From contig NZ_RXFT01000004.1 in assembly GCF_003952165.1 (NCBI RefSeq), forward strand, positions 372,001 through 436,000: a stretch of 64,000 nt of DNA. The letters are read 5' to 3'. Position 1 is the first letter of the stretch; every line of letters starts with the position of its first letter. Under the pieces are notes generated by a model. It ran no database searches, was not told the origin of the DNA, and was given only the letters and a program-made list of their open reading frames with translations. Shown one piece after another: positions 51,297 through 60,045 of the stretch. The translations under genes and the position numbers were made by a program. Source of the stretch: Variovorax guangxiensis (lineage in GTDB: Bacteria; Pseudomonadota; Gammaproteobacteria; Burkholderiales; Burkholderiaceae_C).

Positions 51297-52154
51297 ATGA
51301 ACGTCTCCACCGACGCCCTGACGACGCTGCCGGCCTCCGAGCTGGCACGGCTCGACGCCAGCTTCCCGGCCCGCGATGTCGCGGTCGGCGGCGGCGCCGT
51401 GGTGTCGGTGCGCGAATGTGGCCAGGGGCCGGCCATCGTGTGCCTGCACGGTATCGGTTCGGGCGCCGCATCGTGGATCGACACTGCCGAGCTGCTCACG
51501 CCACAGGCCCGCGTGATCGCGTGGGATGCACCAGGCTATGGCGGCTCGACACCGCTCGAAGCCGCCGCGCCGTCCGCCGCCGACTACGCGGCCCGGCTGG
51601 GCCAACTGCTCGACGCGCTCGGCATCGAATCTTGCGTGCTGGTCGGCCATTCGCTGGGCGCGATCACCGCCGCTTCGGCCGCGCGCTCCGATGCGCGCAT
51701 CCGCCGGTTGGTGCTGGTGAGCCCCGCCATCGGCTACGGCGCTGCCTCGCGCTCGGAGGCGCGGGCCAAGGTCCGCATCGAGCGCCTTGCCACGCTCGAC
51801 GAACTCGGCATCGCCGGCATGGCCGCGAAGCGCTCCGGCCGGCTGGTTTCCGACAAGGCCTCCGAGCACGCCCGCCAGTGGGTGCGCTGGAACATGGCCC
51901 GCCTGAACGACCACGGCTACCGCCAGGCCGTCGAGCTGCTGTGCAACGCCGACCTGCTGGCCGACCTGCCGCCGCCCATGCCGGTGCGCGTGGCCTGCGG
52001 CGCGCTCGACGTGGTCACGCCCCCGTCGGCCTGCGAAGAAGTCGCGCGCAAGTGCGGAGTGCGGCTCGAATTGGTGGACGATGCGGGCCACGCCGGCTAT
52101 GTGGAGCAACCGCAGGCCGTCGCGAAGCTGCTGAGCGAATCCCTCGCCGGCTGA
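51297..52154 (+). CDS. Alpha/beta hydrolase
   Basis: Product is 285 residues. The oxyanion-hole motif LHGIGSGAASW is followed by the nucleophile elbow VGHSLGA, the acid in CGALDVVTPP and the catalytic His in DDAGHAGYVEQP. This is the arrangement of meta-cleavage-product and lactone hydrolases, consistent with a role in aromatic-ring catabolism. The ATG is 14 bases after the cupin stop. Confidence 0.9.
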   Translation: MNVSTDALTTLPASELARLDASFPARDVAVGGGAVVSVRECGQGPAIVCLHGIGSGAASWIDTAELLTPQARVIAWDAPGYGGSTPLEAAAPSAADYAARLGQLLDALGIESCVLVGHSLGAITAASAARSDARIRRLVLVSPAIGYGAASRSEARAKVRIERLATLDELGIAGMAAKRSGRLVSDKASEHARQWVRWNMARLNDHGYRQAVELLCNADLLADLPPPMPVRVACGALDVVTPPSACEEVARKCGVRLELVDDAGHAGYVEQPQAVAKLLSESLAG

Positions 52155-52194
52155 CCGCAATCACACAGAGACATCCGAGGAAGGAACCACAGGC

Positions 52195-53040
52195 ATGGCC
52201 AGCAACAACAACGACGGCAACGAGGCGATGGAAGAGGGCGCCGACCGCTACAACGTGCCCGCGCTGGAGCGCGGATTGCGCGTGCTGTGCGAGTTCAGCC
52301 GCGAAAGCCGCACGCTCTCGGCACCCGAACTGGCGCGCCGCTTCGACCTGCCGCGCTCCACCGTCTTCCGCCTGCTCACCACGCTGGAGAACATGGGCTT
52401 TCTCGAGCGCACCGAGGGCGGTCGCGACTACCGCCTGGGCCTGGCCGTGCTGCGCCTGGGCTTCGAATATCTCGCCTCGCTGGAGCTCACCCAGCTGGGC
52501 ACGCCGCTGCTGAACCGCCTGTGCGACGAACTGCGCACGCCCTGCAACCTGGTGGTGCGCGACGGCCGCTCCATCGTCTACGTCGCCAAGGTGGCGCCGC
52601 CCACGCCCTTCGCCAGCTCGGTCACCGTGGGCACGCGACTGCCGGCCCATGCCACGGTGCTGGGCCGCATCCTGCTCGAAGACCTCACGCTGCCGCAGCT
52701 GCGCGCCCTCTACCCCGAAGACAAGCTCGAGACCTTCTCGCCGAGCACCCCGAAGACCGTGACCGAGCTCTTCGACATGGTGCAGGCCGACCGCCAGCGC
52801 GGCTACGTGCTGGGCGAGGGCTTCTTCGAATCGAACATCTCCAGCATCGCCGCGCCGGTGCGCGACCACAGCGGCCATATCGTGGCGGCGCTGGGCGCCA
52901 CCGTTACCGCCAGCCACATCGAGGAGAGCCGCATCGACGAGATGGTGCAGCGCGTGCGCGGCACCGCCGACGAGATCTCCGGCCTGCTCAATTACTCGCC
53001 CGCGCGTACCGCCAACGTGGTGCCGCTTCGCTCAGCCTGA
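52195..53040 (+). CDS. IclR-family transcriptional regulator
   Basis: Product is 281 residues. The N-terminal winged helix (LSAPELARRFDLPRSTVFRL) precedes the IclR effector domain (RLPAHATVLGRILLEDLTLP, GYVLGEGFFESNISSIAAPV). IclR proteins often control aromatic-degradation operons in response to a pathway metabolite. It is embedded in and co-directional with the cluster, so it may be autoregulated with the genes that it controls. Confidence 0.93.
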   Translation: MASNNNDGNEAMEEGADRYNVPALERGLRVLCEFSRESRTLSAPELARRFDLPRSTVFRLLTTLENMGFLERTEGGRDYRLGLAVLRLGFEYLASLELTQLGTPLLNRLCDELRTPCNLVVRDGRSIVYVAKVAPPTPFASSVTVGTRLPAHATVLGRILLEDLTLPQLRALYPEDKLETFSPSTPKTVTELFDMVQADRQRGYVLGEGFFESNISSIAAPVRDHSGHIVAALGATVTASHIEESRIDEMVQRVRGTADEISGLLNYSPARTANVVPLRSA

Positions 53041-53050
53041 TTCCGGGACC

Positions 53051-53890
53051 ATGACCGCCCAAGCTCTTCCTTCCTCTTTCTTCGCCGCCGATGCGCTGGC
53101 CGGCCGCGTGGCCGTGGTCACGGGCGGCTCGTCGGGCATCGGCCTGGCCACTGTCGAACTGCTGCTGGGCTGCGGCGCCTCGGTGGCCCTGTGCGGCCGC
53201 AATGCCGAGCGGCTCGATGGCGCCGTGGCCGGCCTGCGCGGGCAGTACCCCGGCGCGAAGCTCTTCGCGCAGACCTGCGACGTGCTCGACGCCGCCTCGG
53301 TGCGCTCCTTCGCTGCCGCCAGCGAAGCCGCGCTCGGCCCGGCCTCGATGCTCGTCAACAACGCGGGGCAGGGCCGGGTCTCGACCTTCGCGGACACCGA
53401 CGACAAGGCCTGGACCGAAGAGCTGAACCTGAAATTCTTCTCCGTCATCAACCCGACGCGCGCCTTCCTGCCGCAGCTCGCGGCGCAGCGTGCAGTGCTG
53501 GGCGATGCCTCCATCGTCTGCGCCAACTCGCTGCTGGCGCGCCAGCCCGAGCCGCACATGGTCGCCACCTCGGCCGCGCGCGCCGGCCTCTTGAACCTGG
53601 TGCGTTCCATGGCCACCGAGTTCGCGCCGCAGGGCGTGCGCGTCAACGGCATCCTGATCGGCCTCGTCGAATCGGGCCAGTGGCGCCGCCGCTTCGAGGC
53701 GCGCGAAGACAAGTCACTCGGCTGGGCCGCATGGAGCGGCCAGCTCGCGAAGAACAAACACATTCCGCTGGGTCGCCTGGGGCTTCCGACAGAAGCCGCC
53801 CGCGCGATCCTTTTCCTCGCTTCGCCCCTCGCGTCGTACACGACGGGCAGCCACATCGACATCTCCGGAGGCCTGTCACGCCATGCATAA
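53051..53890 (+). CDS. Short-chain dehydrogenase-fold protein with atypical active site
   Basis: Product is 279 residues. The cofactor motif VTGGSSGIGLATVELL and NNAGQG are intact, as is the C-terminal YTTGSHIDISGGLSRHA. At the usual YxxxK position it reads HMVATSAARAGLLN, so the catalytic Tyr and Lys are not where expected (Arg replaces Lys). The catalytic Ser region (CANSLLARQP) is present. It may use a different mechanism or be a binding protein. It overlaps the next gene by 8 bases. Confidence 0.85.
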   Translation: MTAQALPSSFFAADALAGRVAVVTGGSSGIGLATVELLLGCGASVALCGRNAERLDGAVAGLRGQYPGAKLFAQTCDVLDAASVRSFAAASEAALGPASMLVNNAGQGRVSTFADTDDKAWTEELNLKFFSVINPTRAFLPQLAAQRAVLGDASIVCANSLLARQPEPHMVATSAARAGLLNLVRSMATEFAPQGVRVNGILIGLVESGQWRRRFEAREDKSLGWAAWSGQLAKNKHIPLGRLGLPTEAARAILFLASPLASYTTGSHIDISGGLSRHA

Positions 53891-55583
53891 CCCCAGCAAC
53901 ACCGTCACCGTCGGCGCCGTCGTCGCCGCCTTTCTCGAACAGTGCGGCGTCAAGGCGGCCTTCGGCGTGATCTCGATCCACAACATGCCGATCCTCGATG
54001 CCTTCGCGCAGCGCGGCACGGTGCGTTTCATCTCGGCGCGGGGCGAGGCCGGCGCGGGCAACATGGCCGACGCCTACGCACGCTCCACCGCCAGCCTGGG
54101 CGTGTGCATCACCAGCACCGGGCCTGCCGCGGGCAACATCGCGGGAAGCATGGTCGAGGCCCTGACGGCCGGCGCGCCCGTGCTGCACATCACCGGGCAG
54201 ATCGAGACGCCGTACCTCGACAAGGGCATGTCGTACATCCACGAGGCACCCGACCAGCTCACCATGCTCAAGGCCGTGTCGAAGGCCGCGCTGCGCGTGC
54301 GCAGCGTCGAAACGGTGCTCGGCACGCTCAAGCGCGCCGTGCAGCTTGCGCTGACGGCACCGACGGGCCCTGTCAGCGTCGAGATCCCGATCGACATCCA
54401 GTCGGCGCTGACCACGATGCCGGCCGACCTGTCGCCGCTGCCCATCGAGCGCCCCGTGCCATCCGCCGCCGCGCTCGACGCGCTGGCCACGCGCCTCGCC
54501 GCCGCCAGGCGCCCGATGCTGTGGGTCGGCGGCGGTGCCCGCCATGCCCGCGCCGCCATCCAGCGCTTGCAGAAACTCGGCTTCGGTGTCGTCACCACGA
54601 CGCAGGGCCGCGGCACGGTGCCCGAGGACGATGCCGGTTCGCTCGGCGCCTACAACATCCAGAAGCCGGTCGAGGCCCTGTACCAGACCTGCGACGCGAT
54701 GCTCGTGGTCGGCTCGCGCCTGCGCGGCAACGAGACGCTCAAGTACGAACTGAAGCTGCCCCGCCCGCTGTACCGCATCGACGCCGACGCCGCCGCCGAA
54801 GGCCGCTGCTACGCGTCCGAAGCCTTCGTCTGCGGCGATTCCGCGCTGGCCCTCGAAGGCCTGGCAGACCGCCTCGAAGCCGCCAGGTACAAGGCCGACC
54901 CGCAACTGCTGGCCGACCTGCGCGCCGCCCACGACCAGGCGGTTGCGGCGCTGCGCGACGGCCTCGGCCCGTACGCCGAGCTCGTGCGCCAGCTCCAGTC
55001 GGCGGCCGGCCGCAACTTCAACTGGGTGCGTGACGTGACCGTCTCCAACAGCACCTGGGGCAACCGCGAACTGCGCGTCTTCGAACCGAGCGCCGGCGTG
55101 CACGCCACGGGCGGCGGCATCGGCCAGGGCATGCCGATGGCCATCGGCGCGGCCATCGGCGCGGCGGTGACGGGCTCGGGCCGCAAGACCTTCTGCCTGG
55201 CCGGCGACGGCGGCTTCATCCTGAACCTGGGCGAGCTGGCCTGCATGGTGCAGGAGAAGGCGCCCATGGTGATCGTGCTCATGAACGACAAGAGCTACGG
55301 CGTCATCAAGAACATCCAGGACGCGCAGTACGGCGGCCGCCAGTGCTATGCCGAGCTGCACACGCCCGACTACGACCTGCTGTGCAAGTCGATCGCGCTG
55401 CCGCATGCCCGCGTGCGGGACCTGGCCGAGCTGCCCGCCCGCCTCGGCGAGGCGCTGGCGGCCGAAGGTCCGTTCCTGCTGGAGATCGACATGCTCTCGA
55501 TCGGCAGCTTCAAGGCCACCTTCGCCGGCCCGCCGACCAACACGGTCACGCAGATCCCGGCGCTCGGCACGGCCGGCAAGTGA
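53883..55583 (+). CDS. Thiamine-diphosphate-dependent enzyme (acetolactate-synthase-like)
   Basis: Product is 566 residues. The N-terminal domain has the catalytic Glu in ISARGEAGAGNMADAYAR, then a central domain, and the C-terminal ThDP-binding motif starts LAGDGGFILNLGEL and ends VIVLMNDKSYGVI. Overall it fits the acetolactate synthase/benzoylformate decarboxylase superfamily. It probably decarboxylates or ligates a 2-oxo acid made by the pathway; the exact reaction is not readable. It overlaps the SDR gene. Confidence 0.9.
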   Translation: MHNPSNTVTVGAVVAAFLEQCGVKAAFGVISIHNMPILDAFAQRGTVRFISARGEAGAGNMADAYARSTASLGVCITSTGPAAGNIAGSMVEALTAGAPVLHITGQIETPYLDKGMSYIHEAPDQLTMLKAVSKAALRVRSVETVLGTLKRAVQLALTAPTGPVSVEIPIDIQSALTTMPADLSPLPIERPVPSAAALDALATRLAAARRPMLWVGGGARHARAAIQRLQKLGFGVVTTTQGRGTVPEDDAGSLGAYNIQKPVEALYQTCDAMLVVGSRLRGNETLKYELKLPRPLYRIDADAAAEGRCYASEAFVCGDSALALEGLADRLEAARYKADPQLLADLRAAHDQAVAALRDGLGPYAELVRQLQSAAGRNFNWVRDVTVSNSTWGNRELRVFEPSAGVHATGGGIGQGMPMAIGAAIGAAVTGSGRKTFCLAGDGGFILNLGELACMVQEKAPMVIVLMNDKSYGVIKNIQDAQYGGRQCYAELHTPDYDLLCKSIALPHARVRDLAELPARLGEALAAEGPFLLEIDMLSIGSFKATFAGPPTNTVTQIPALGTAGK

Positions 55584-55597
55584 GCGAAGCCCGTTCC

Positions 55598-56395
55598 ATG
55601 ACCACTCCCACGCGTATCGGACTCGTCGGCTGTGGAGCCATCGGCACCTCGGTGCTCGAACTGCTCCACGGCGATCCGGCCCTGAAGGTGGTGGCCGTCG
55701 TCGTGCCCGCCGACGCGATTGCCGCCGCGCGGAAGGCGGCGCCCGACGCGCAGGTGGGCAGCGCCTTGCCTGCCGCCGGCATCGACCTCGTGGTCGAGAC
55801 CGCGGGCCATGCCGCCATCGAGCAGCACGTGCTGCCCGCGCTCGCACGCGGTACGCCCTGCGTGGTCGCCTCGGTCGGCGCGCTGTCGGCCACGGGCTTC
55901 GCCGAGAAGCTCGAAGCCGCGGCCGCTGCAGGCAAGACGCAGGTGCAGCTGATTGCCGGCGCCATCGGCGCCATCGACGCGCTGGCTGCCGCCCGCATCG
56001 GCGGCCTCGACAGCGTGCGCTACACCGGCCGCAAGCCGCCGCAGGCGTGGAAGGGCACGCCGGCAGAGCAGGGCCGCGACCTCGGCGCGCTGACACGAGA
56101 AACCGTGATCTTCGAGGGCAGCGCGCGCGAAGCGGCCTTGCTCTATCCGAAGAACGCCAACGTGGCCGCCACCGTCTCGCTTGCGGGGCTGGGGCTCGAC
56201 CGCACCATGGTGCGGCTCATTGCCGACCCCACCACCGCCGAGAACGTGCACACTGTCGAAGCCGAGGGCGCCTTCGGCAGCTTCGAGCTGACCATGCGCA
56301 ACAAGCCGCTCGCGGCCAATCCCAAGACCTCCGCGCTCACCGTCTACAGCGCCGTGCGCGCGCTGCGCAATCGCGTGGCCGCGCTGGCCATCTGA
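55598..56395 (+). CDS. Aspartate-dehydrogenase-like NAD(P)-dependent oxidoreductase
   Basis: Product is 265 residues. The Rossmann motif is IGLVGCGAIGTSVLELL, then VETAGHAAIEQHVLPAL, VASVGALS and the C-terminal PKNANVAATVSLAGLGLDRT, all as in NadX-type L-aspartate dehydrogenases. In a catabolic cluster it may act on an amino or imino acid intermediate rather than in NAD synthesis. It starts 14 bases after the ThDP enzyme. Confidence 0.88.
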   Translation: MTTPTRIGLVGCGAIGTSVLELLHGDPALKVVAVVVPADAIAAARKAAPDAQVGSALPAAGIDLVVETAGHAAIEQHVLPALARGTPCVVASVGALSATGFAEKLEAAAAAGKTQVQLIAGAIGAIDALAAARIGGLDSVRYTGRKPPQAWKGTPAEQGRDLGALTRETVIFEGSAREAALLYPKNANVAATVSLAGLGLDRTMVRLIADPTTAENVHTVEAEGAFGSFELTMRNKPLAANPKTSALTVYSAVRALRNRVAALAI

Positions 56396-56407
56396 GCCCG
56401 ACATTCC

Positions 56408-57886
56408 ATGATCTCTTCCGAACTCCTTCCGATCTGCATCGCCGGCGAATGGCGCCTGGGCGGCGGCGACGTCTACGAAAGCCTCTACCCGGCCACCGGC
56501 GAGCCCATCGCGCGCCTGCGGGCCGCGAGCCTGGCCGACGTCGAGGAAGCCATTGCCGGCGCAGACCGCGCCTTCCGCACCAGCGGCTGGGCGCAGCGCC
56601 TGCCGCACGAGCGCGCGGCCGTGCTGCACCGCGTGGCGCAGCTGATCCGCGAAGAGGCCGAATCGCTCGCGCAGAAGCAGCGCCTGGACAACGGCAAGCC
56701 CATCAACGAGACCCGCAACCTCGTGGCCAGCGCCGCCGGCACCTTCCAGTTCTTCGCAGCCGCGCTGGAAACGCTCGAAGAAACCATCACGCCCTCGCGC
56801 GGCGCCTTCGTGACCATGAGCGTGCACGAGCCCATGGGCGTGGTCGCGGCCATCACGCCGTGGAACTCGCCCATTGCCAGCGAGGCGCAGAAGCTGGCGC
56901 CCGCGCTGGCCGCCGGCAACGCGGTGGTCGTGAAGCCCGCCGAGGTCACGCCGCTGATGGCGCTGGAGCTGGCGCGCATCTGCGAGAAGGCCGGCGTGCC
57001 CAAGGGCATCGTCAGCGTGCTGCCGGGCAGGGGCTCGGTGATCGGCGACGCGATCACCAAGCATCCACTGGTCAAGCGCGTGTCGTTCACCGGCGGCACC
57101 ACCACCGGCAAGCACATCGCCCACATCGCGGCCGACAAGATGATGCCGGTGTCGCTGGAACTCGGCGGCAAGTCGCCGACCATGGTGCTGGACGACGCGG
57201 ACCTCGACCACGCGGTGAACGGCGTGCTCTACGGCATCTTCAGTTCGTCGGGCGAGTCGTGTATCGCGGGCTCGCGCCTTTTCGTGGCGCGCGGCATCTA
57301 CGACGAGTTCCTCACGCGGCTGGCCGAAGGCGCCAACGCGCTGCGCGTGGGCGATCCGGCTTCGGAGCGCACGCAGATGGGGCCGCTCATCACCGCGAAG
57401 CATCGCGAGGGTATCGAGCGCTACGTGGAGCTGGGCGTTTCCGAAGGCGGCAGGATTCGCACGGGCGGCGTACGCCCGCATGGCGACGGCTATGACCGGG
57501 GCTACTTCTACCAGCCGACCATCCTCGAAGGCCTGACGAACAGCGCCCGCATCAGCCAGGAGGAAATCTTCGGCCCGGTGCTGGTCGCCATGCCCTTCGA
57601 CAGCGAGGAAGAGCTGATCGCGCAGGCCAACGACAGCGTCTACGCGCTGGCGGCCGGCGTGTGGAGCCGCGACTTCAAGCGCGCCTGGAAGCTGGGCCGT
57701 GCGGTGCAGGCCGGCACGGTCTGGGTCAACACCTACAAGCAGTTCTCGGTGTCCACGCCCTTCGGCGGCTGGCGCGACAGCGGCCTGGGCCGCGAGAAGG
57801 GCCGCGAGGGCATCTTCCAGTACATGGAGCAGAAGAGCATGTACTGGGGCACCAACGAACAACCCCTGCCTTGGGCAGCACCATGA
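56408..57886 (+). CDS. NAD(P)-dependent aldehyde dehydrogenase
   Basis: Product is 492 residues, normal length. Key motifs: NSPIASEAQKLAPALAAGNA, catalytic Glu in LELGGKSPT and catalytic Cys in SSGESCIAGSRLFV, plus IFGPVL near the C-terminus. It would oxidise an aldehyde released by the ThDP enzyme or a ring-cleavage step to the acid. It starts 12 bases after the previous stop. Confidence 0.95.
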   Translation: MISSELLPICIAGEWRLGGGDVYESLYPATGEPIARLRAASLADVEEAIAGADRAFRTSGWAQRLPHERAAVLHRVAQLIREEAESLAQKQRLDNGKPINETRNLVASAAGTFQFFAAALETLEETITPSRGAFVTMSVHEPMGVVAAITPWNSPIASEAQKLAPALAAGNAVVVKPAEVTPLMALELARICEKAGVPKGIVSVLPGRGSVIGDAITKHPLVKRVSFTGGTTTGKHIAHIAADKMMPVSLELGGKSPTMVLDDADLDHAVNGVLYGIFSSSGESCIAGSRLFVARGIYDEFLTRLAEGANALRVGDPASERTQMGPLITAKHREGIERYVELGVSEGGRIRTGGVRPHGDGYDRGYFYQPTILEGLTNSARISQEEIFGPVLVAMPFDSEEELIAQANDSVYALAAGVWSRDFKRAWKLGRAVQAGTVWVNTYKQFSVSTPFGGWRDSGLGREKGREGIFQYMEQKSMYWGTNEQPLPWAAP

Positions 57887-58036
57887 AAACCCCCAGGCTT
57901 CGCGCACTTCGTGTCGCTTCGCCCACCCCCTTGCAGGGGGCAATACCTGCGGCCCGGCAAAGCCGGTTCCGCGGTATTCCTGGAACGAGCTGTTCGGCGC
58001 CGCGCGTGTGCCGGTCGGCATGACAGAAAGATTGAA
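57887..58036 (+). repeat. Intergenic repeat-like element
   Basis: 150 bases without a gene in an otherwise tightly packed operon. It contains a strong CCCCC-TTGCA-GGGGG hairpin and a CCGGC-AAA-GCCGG hairpin, and a run (CTTCGCGCACTTCGTGTCGC) that resembles intergenic repeats I associate with Variovorax/Acidovorax genomes. Only one copy lies in this window, so the repeat nature is from memory. Confidence 0.55.
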
Positions 58037-59008
58037 ATGAGCGTACTTGGCATCGACCAGATCACCTACGGCGCGGACGACCTGCCCGCGTGCCGCCAGT
58101 TCTTCCAGGACTGGGGCCTTTCGCTGAAGTCGGAGGCCGCCGACGAACTCGTCTTCGAATGCCTCAACGGCTGCAAGGTGGTGGTCGCGGCGCTGGACAA
58201 GCCGGGCCTGCCACCCGCGATGGAAGAGGGCCCGACGCTGCGCGAAGTCGTGTGGGGCGTGGAAAGCGACGCGGACCTCGCCCGCTACGCCGACGCCATC
58301 GCGCAGGACCCGGGCTTCTTCGACGCCACGGTGGACGGCGCGCGCCGCATCGGCTGCATCGACCCCAACGGCCTTGCGGTGTGCCTGCAGGTCAGCCGCA
58401 AGCATGCGGTGCAGGTCGACTGCGGCGCCATGAACACCTGGAACGCGAAGCTGCGCATCAACCAGCCGGCGCCCATCTACGAGCGCGCCGTGCCCATCGA
58501 GGTGGGCCACGTCGTGTTCTTCGTGAACGACGTGAAGGCCACCAGCGCCTTCTACGCGCAGCGCTTCGGCTTCGTGGGCTCCGACAGCTACCCCAACCGC
58601 GGCGCCTTCATGCGCTGCGCGGCCGAGGGCGGTCACCACGACCTGTTCCTGCTGCAGATTCCCTCGGGCAAGCGCGGGCTGAACCATGTGGCCTTCACCG
58701 TGCGCGACATCCACGAGGTGTTCGGCGGCGGGCTGCACTTCTCGCGCCGAGGCTGGGAAACCCAGCTCGGCCCGGGCCGCCACCCGGTGTCGTCGGCGTA
58801 CTTCTGGTACTTCAAGAACCCGGCAGGCGGCCTCATCGAGTACTACGCCGACGAAGACCAGCTCACCGCCGACTGGCAGCCGCGCGAGTTCGAGCCGGGT
58901 CCCACGGTCTTCGCCGAATGGGCGGTTGACGGCGGCCTCGACGGCAACACCCGCCGCCAGAAGAACGCGGAAGGGCCCAAGGGCGCCTTCCTGACCGAAA
59001 AGAAATGA
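58037..59008 (+). CDS. Two-domain VOC-superfamily protein, extradiol-dioxygenase-like
   Basis: Product is 323 residues with two VOC modules (VLGIDQITYGADDLPACRQF and VGHVVFFVNDVKATSAFYAQ). The C-terminal module keeps a possible metal triad: His in VGHVVFF, His in GLNHVAFTV and Glu in GGLIEYYAD. That layout matches type I extradiol dioxygenases, but glyoxalase-like or hydroxyphenylpyruvate-dioxygenase-like functions are also possible. The stop overlaps the next ATG (ATGA), indicating coupling. Confidence 0.83.
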   Translation: MSVLGIDQITYGADDLPACRQFFQDWGLSLKSEAADELVFECLNGCKVVVAALDKPGLPPAMEEGPTLREVVWGVESDADLARYADAIAQDPGFFDATVDGARRIGCIDPNGLAVCLQVSRKHAVQVDCGAMNTWNAKLRINQPAPIYERAVPIEVGHVVFFVNDVKATSAFYAQRFGFVGSDSYPNRGAFMRCAAEGGHHDLFLLQIPSGKRGLNHVAFTVRDIHEVFGGGLHFSRRGWETQLGPGRHPVSSAYFWYFKNPAGGLIEYYADEDQLTADWQPREFEPGPTVFAEWAVDGGLDGNTRRQKNAEGPKGAFLTEKK

Positions 59009-60018
59009 ACTCCCCGACTCTCATGCAACGACGTTTTTCCTTCTCCGTCCTGTTCGCCGCAGTCGCGGCCTTCACGCTCGCCGCGCCCGTGCACGCGCAG
59101 CAGAGCGAGGCGCAGAAGCAGCTCTCCAGCGAGCGCTTCACCATCATCTCGCCGTTCCCGCCCGGTGGCCCGGTCGACACGCTGGCCCGCGTGCTCTCCG
59201 AGGGCCTGGCCAAGCGCTACGGCCAGGCTGCGGTGGTCGACAACCAGGTGGGCGCGGCCGGCAACATCGGCATGGACAAGGTCAAGCGCGCCAAGGGCGA
59301 CGGCCACACGCTGCTGGTGATCCCGGCGGGCAACGTCACCATCAACCCGACGCTGATGCCCAGCTTCCCCTTCGACATGGCGAAGGACTTCGTGCCGGTC
59401 ACCATGCTCGCGAAGGCGCCCAACGTGCTTGTGGCCTCGCCGGCATCGGGCATCAAGAACGCGAAGGACCTCGTGGCGCAGGCCAAGGCCAAGCCCGGCA
59501 CGCTGTCGTATGCCTCGCCCGGCGTGGGCAGCGGCCTGCACCTGGCGGGCGAGCTCTTCAAGCAGCAGGCCGGCATCGACATGCTGCACGTGCCCTACAA
59601 GGGCACGGCGCCCGCGCTCAACGACGTGCTCGGCGGCTCGGTGCCGCTGATGTTCAGCAACCTGCCGGCGACGCTGCCCTTCCTGAAGAACGGCAAGCTG
59701 GTGGCCATCGGCGTGACCGAGGCCAAGCGCAGCGCGGCGGCGCCGGAGATTCCGACGCTGGCGGAGCAGGGCATCCAGGGCGTGACCGTGACCTCGTGGT
59801 ACGGCCTGATGGCGCCCAAGGGCACGCCGCCGGCCGTGGTCGAGCAGCTCGCCAAGGACGCGGCCGAGATGCTCTCGAAGCCCGACGTGCGCGAGCGCCT
59901 GAAGCTGCAGGGCATGACCGACGCGGCCATGAAGCCCGCCGAGTTCGCCGCCTACATCCGCGACGAGACGGCCGTGTGGGCCAGGATCATCAAGGCCCGC
60001 AACATCGTCGCCGAGTAA
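59005..60018 (+). CDS. Bug/TctC-family periplasmic solute-binding protein (2)
   Basis: Product is 337 residues with a signal peptide (LFAAVAAFTLAAPVHAQ). Family motifs: FTIISPFPPGGPVDTLARVL, AVVDNQVGAAGNIGMDKVKR, LHVPYKGTAPALNDVLGGSV and IPTLAEQGI. It is the second orphan Bug protein in the cluster and is only moderately similar to the first, so it may bind a different acid or intermediate. An alternative ATG lies 18 bases downstream of the start. Confidence 0.93.
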   Translation: MNSPTLMQRRFSFSVLFAAVAAFTLAAPVHAQQSEAQKQLSSERFTIISPFPPGGPVDTLARVLSEGLAKRYGQAAVVDNQVGAAGNIGMDKVKRAKGDGHTLLVIPAGNVTINPTLMPSFPFDMAKDFVPVTMLAKAPNVLVASPASGIKNAKDLVAQAKAKPGTLSYASPGVGSGLHLAGELFKQQAGIDMLHVPYKGTAPALNDVLGGSVPLMFSNLPATLPFLKNGKLVAIGVTEAKRSAAAPEIPTLAEQGIQGVTVTSWYGLMAPKGTPPAVVEQLAKDAAEMLSKPDVRERLKLQGMTDAAMKPAEFAAYIRDETAVWARIIKARNIVAE

Positions 60019-60045
60019 GCGGAAGAAGGACCCGGGGAGACACCC

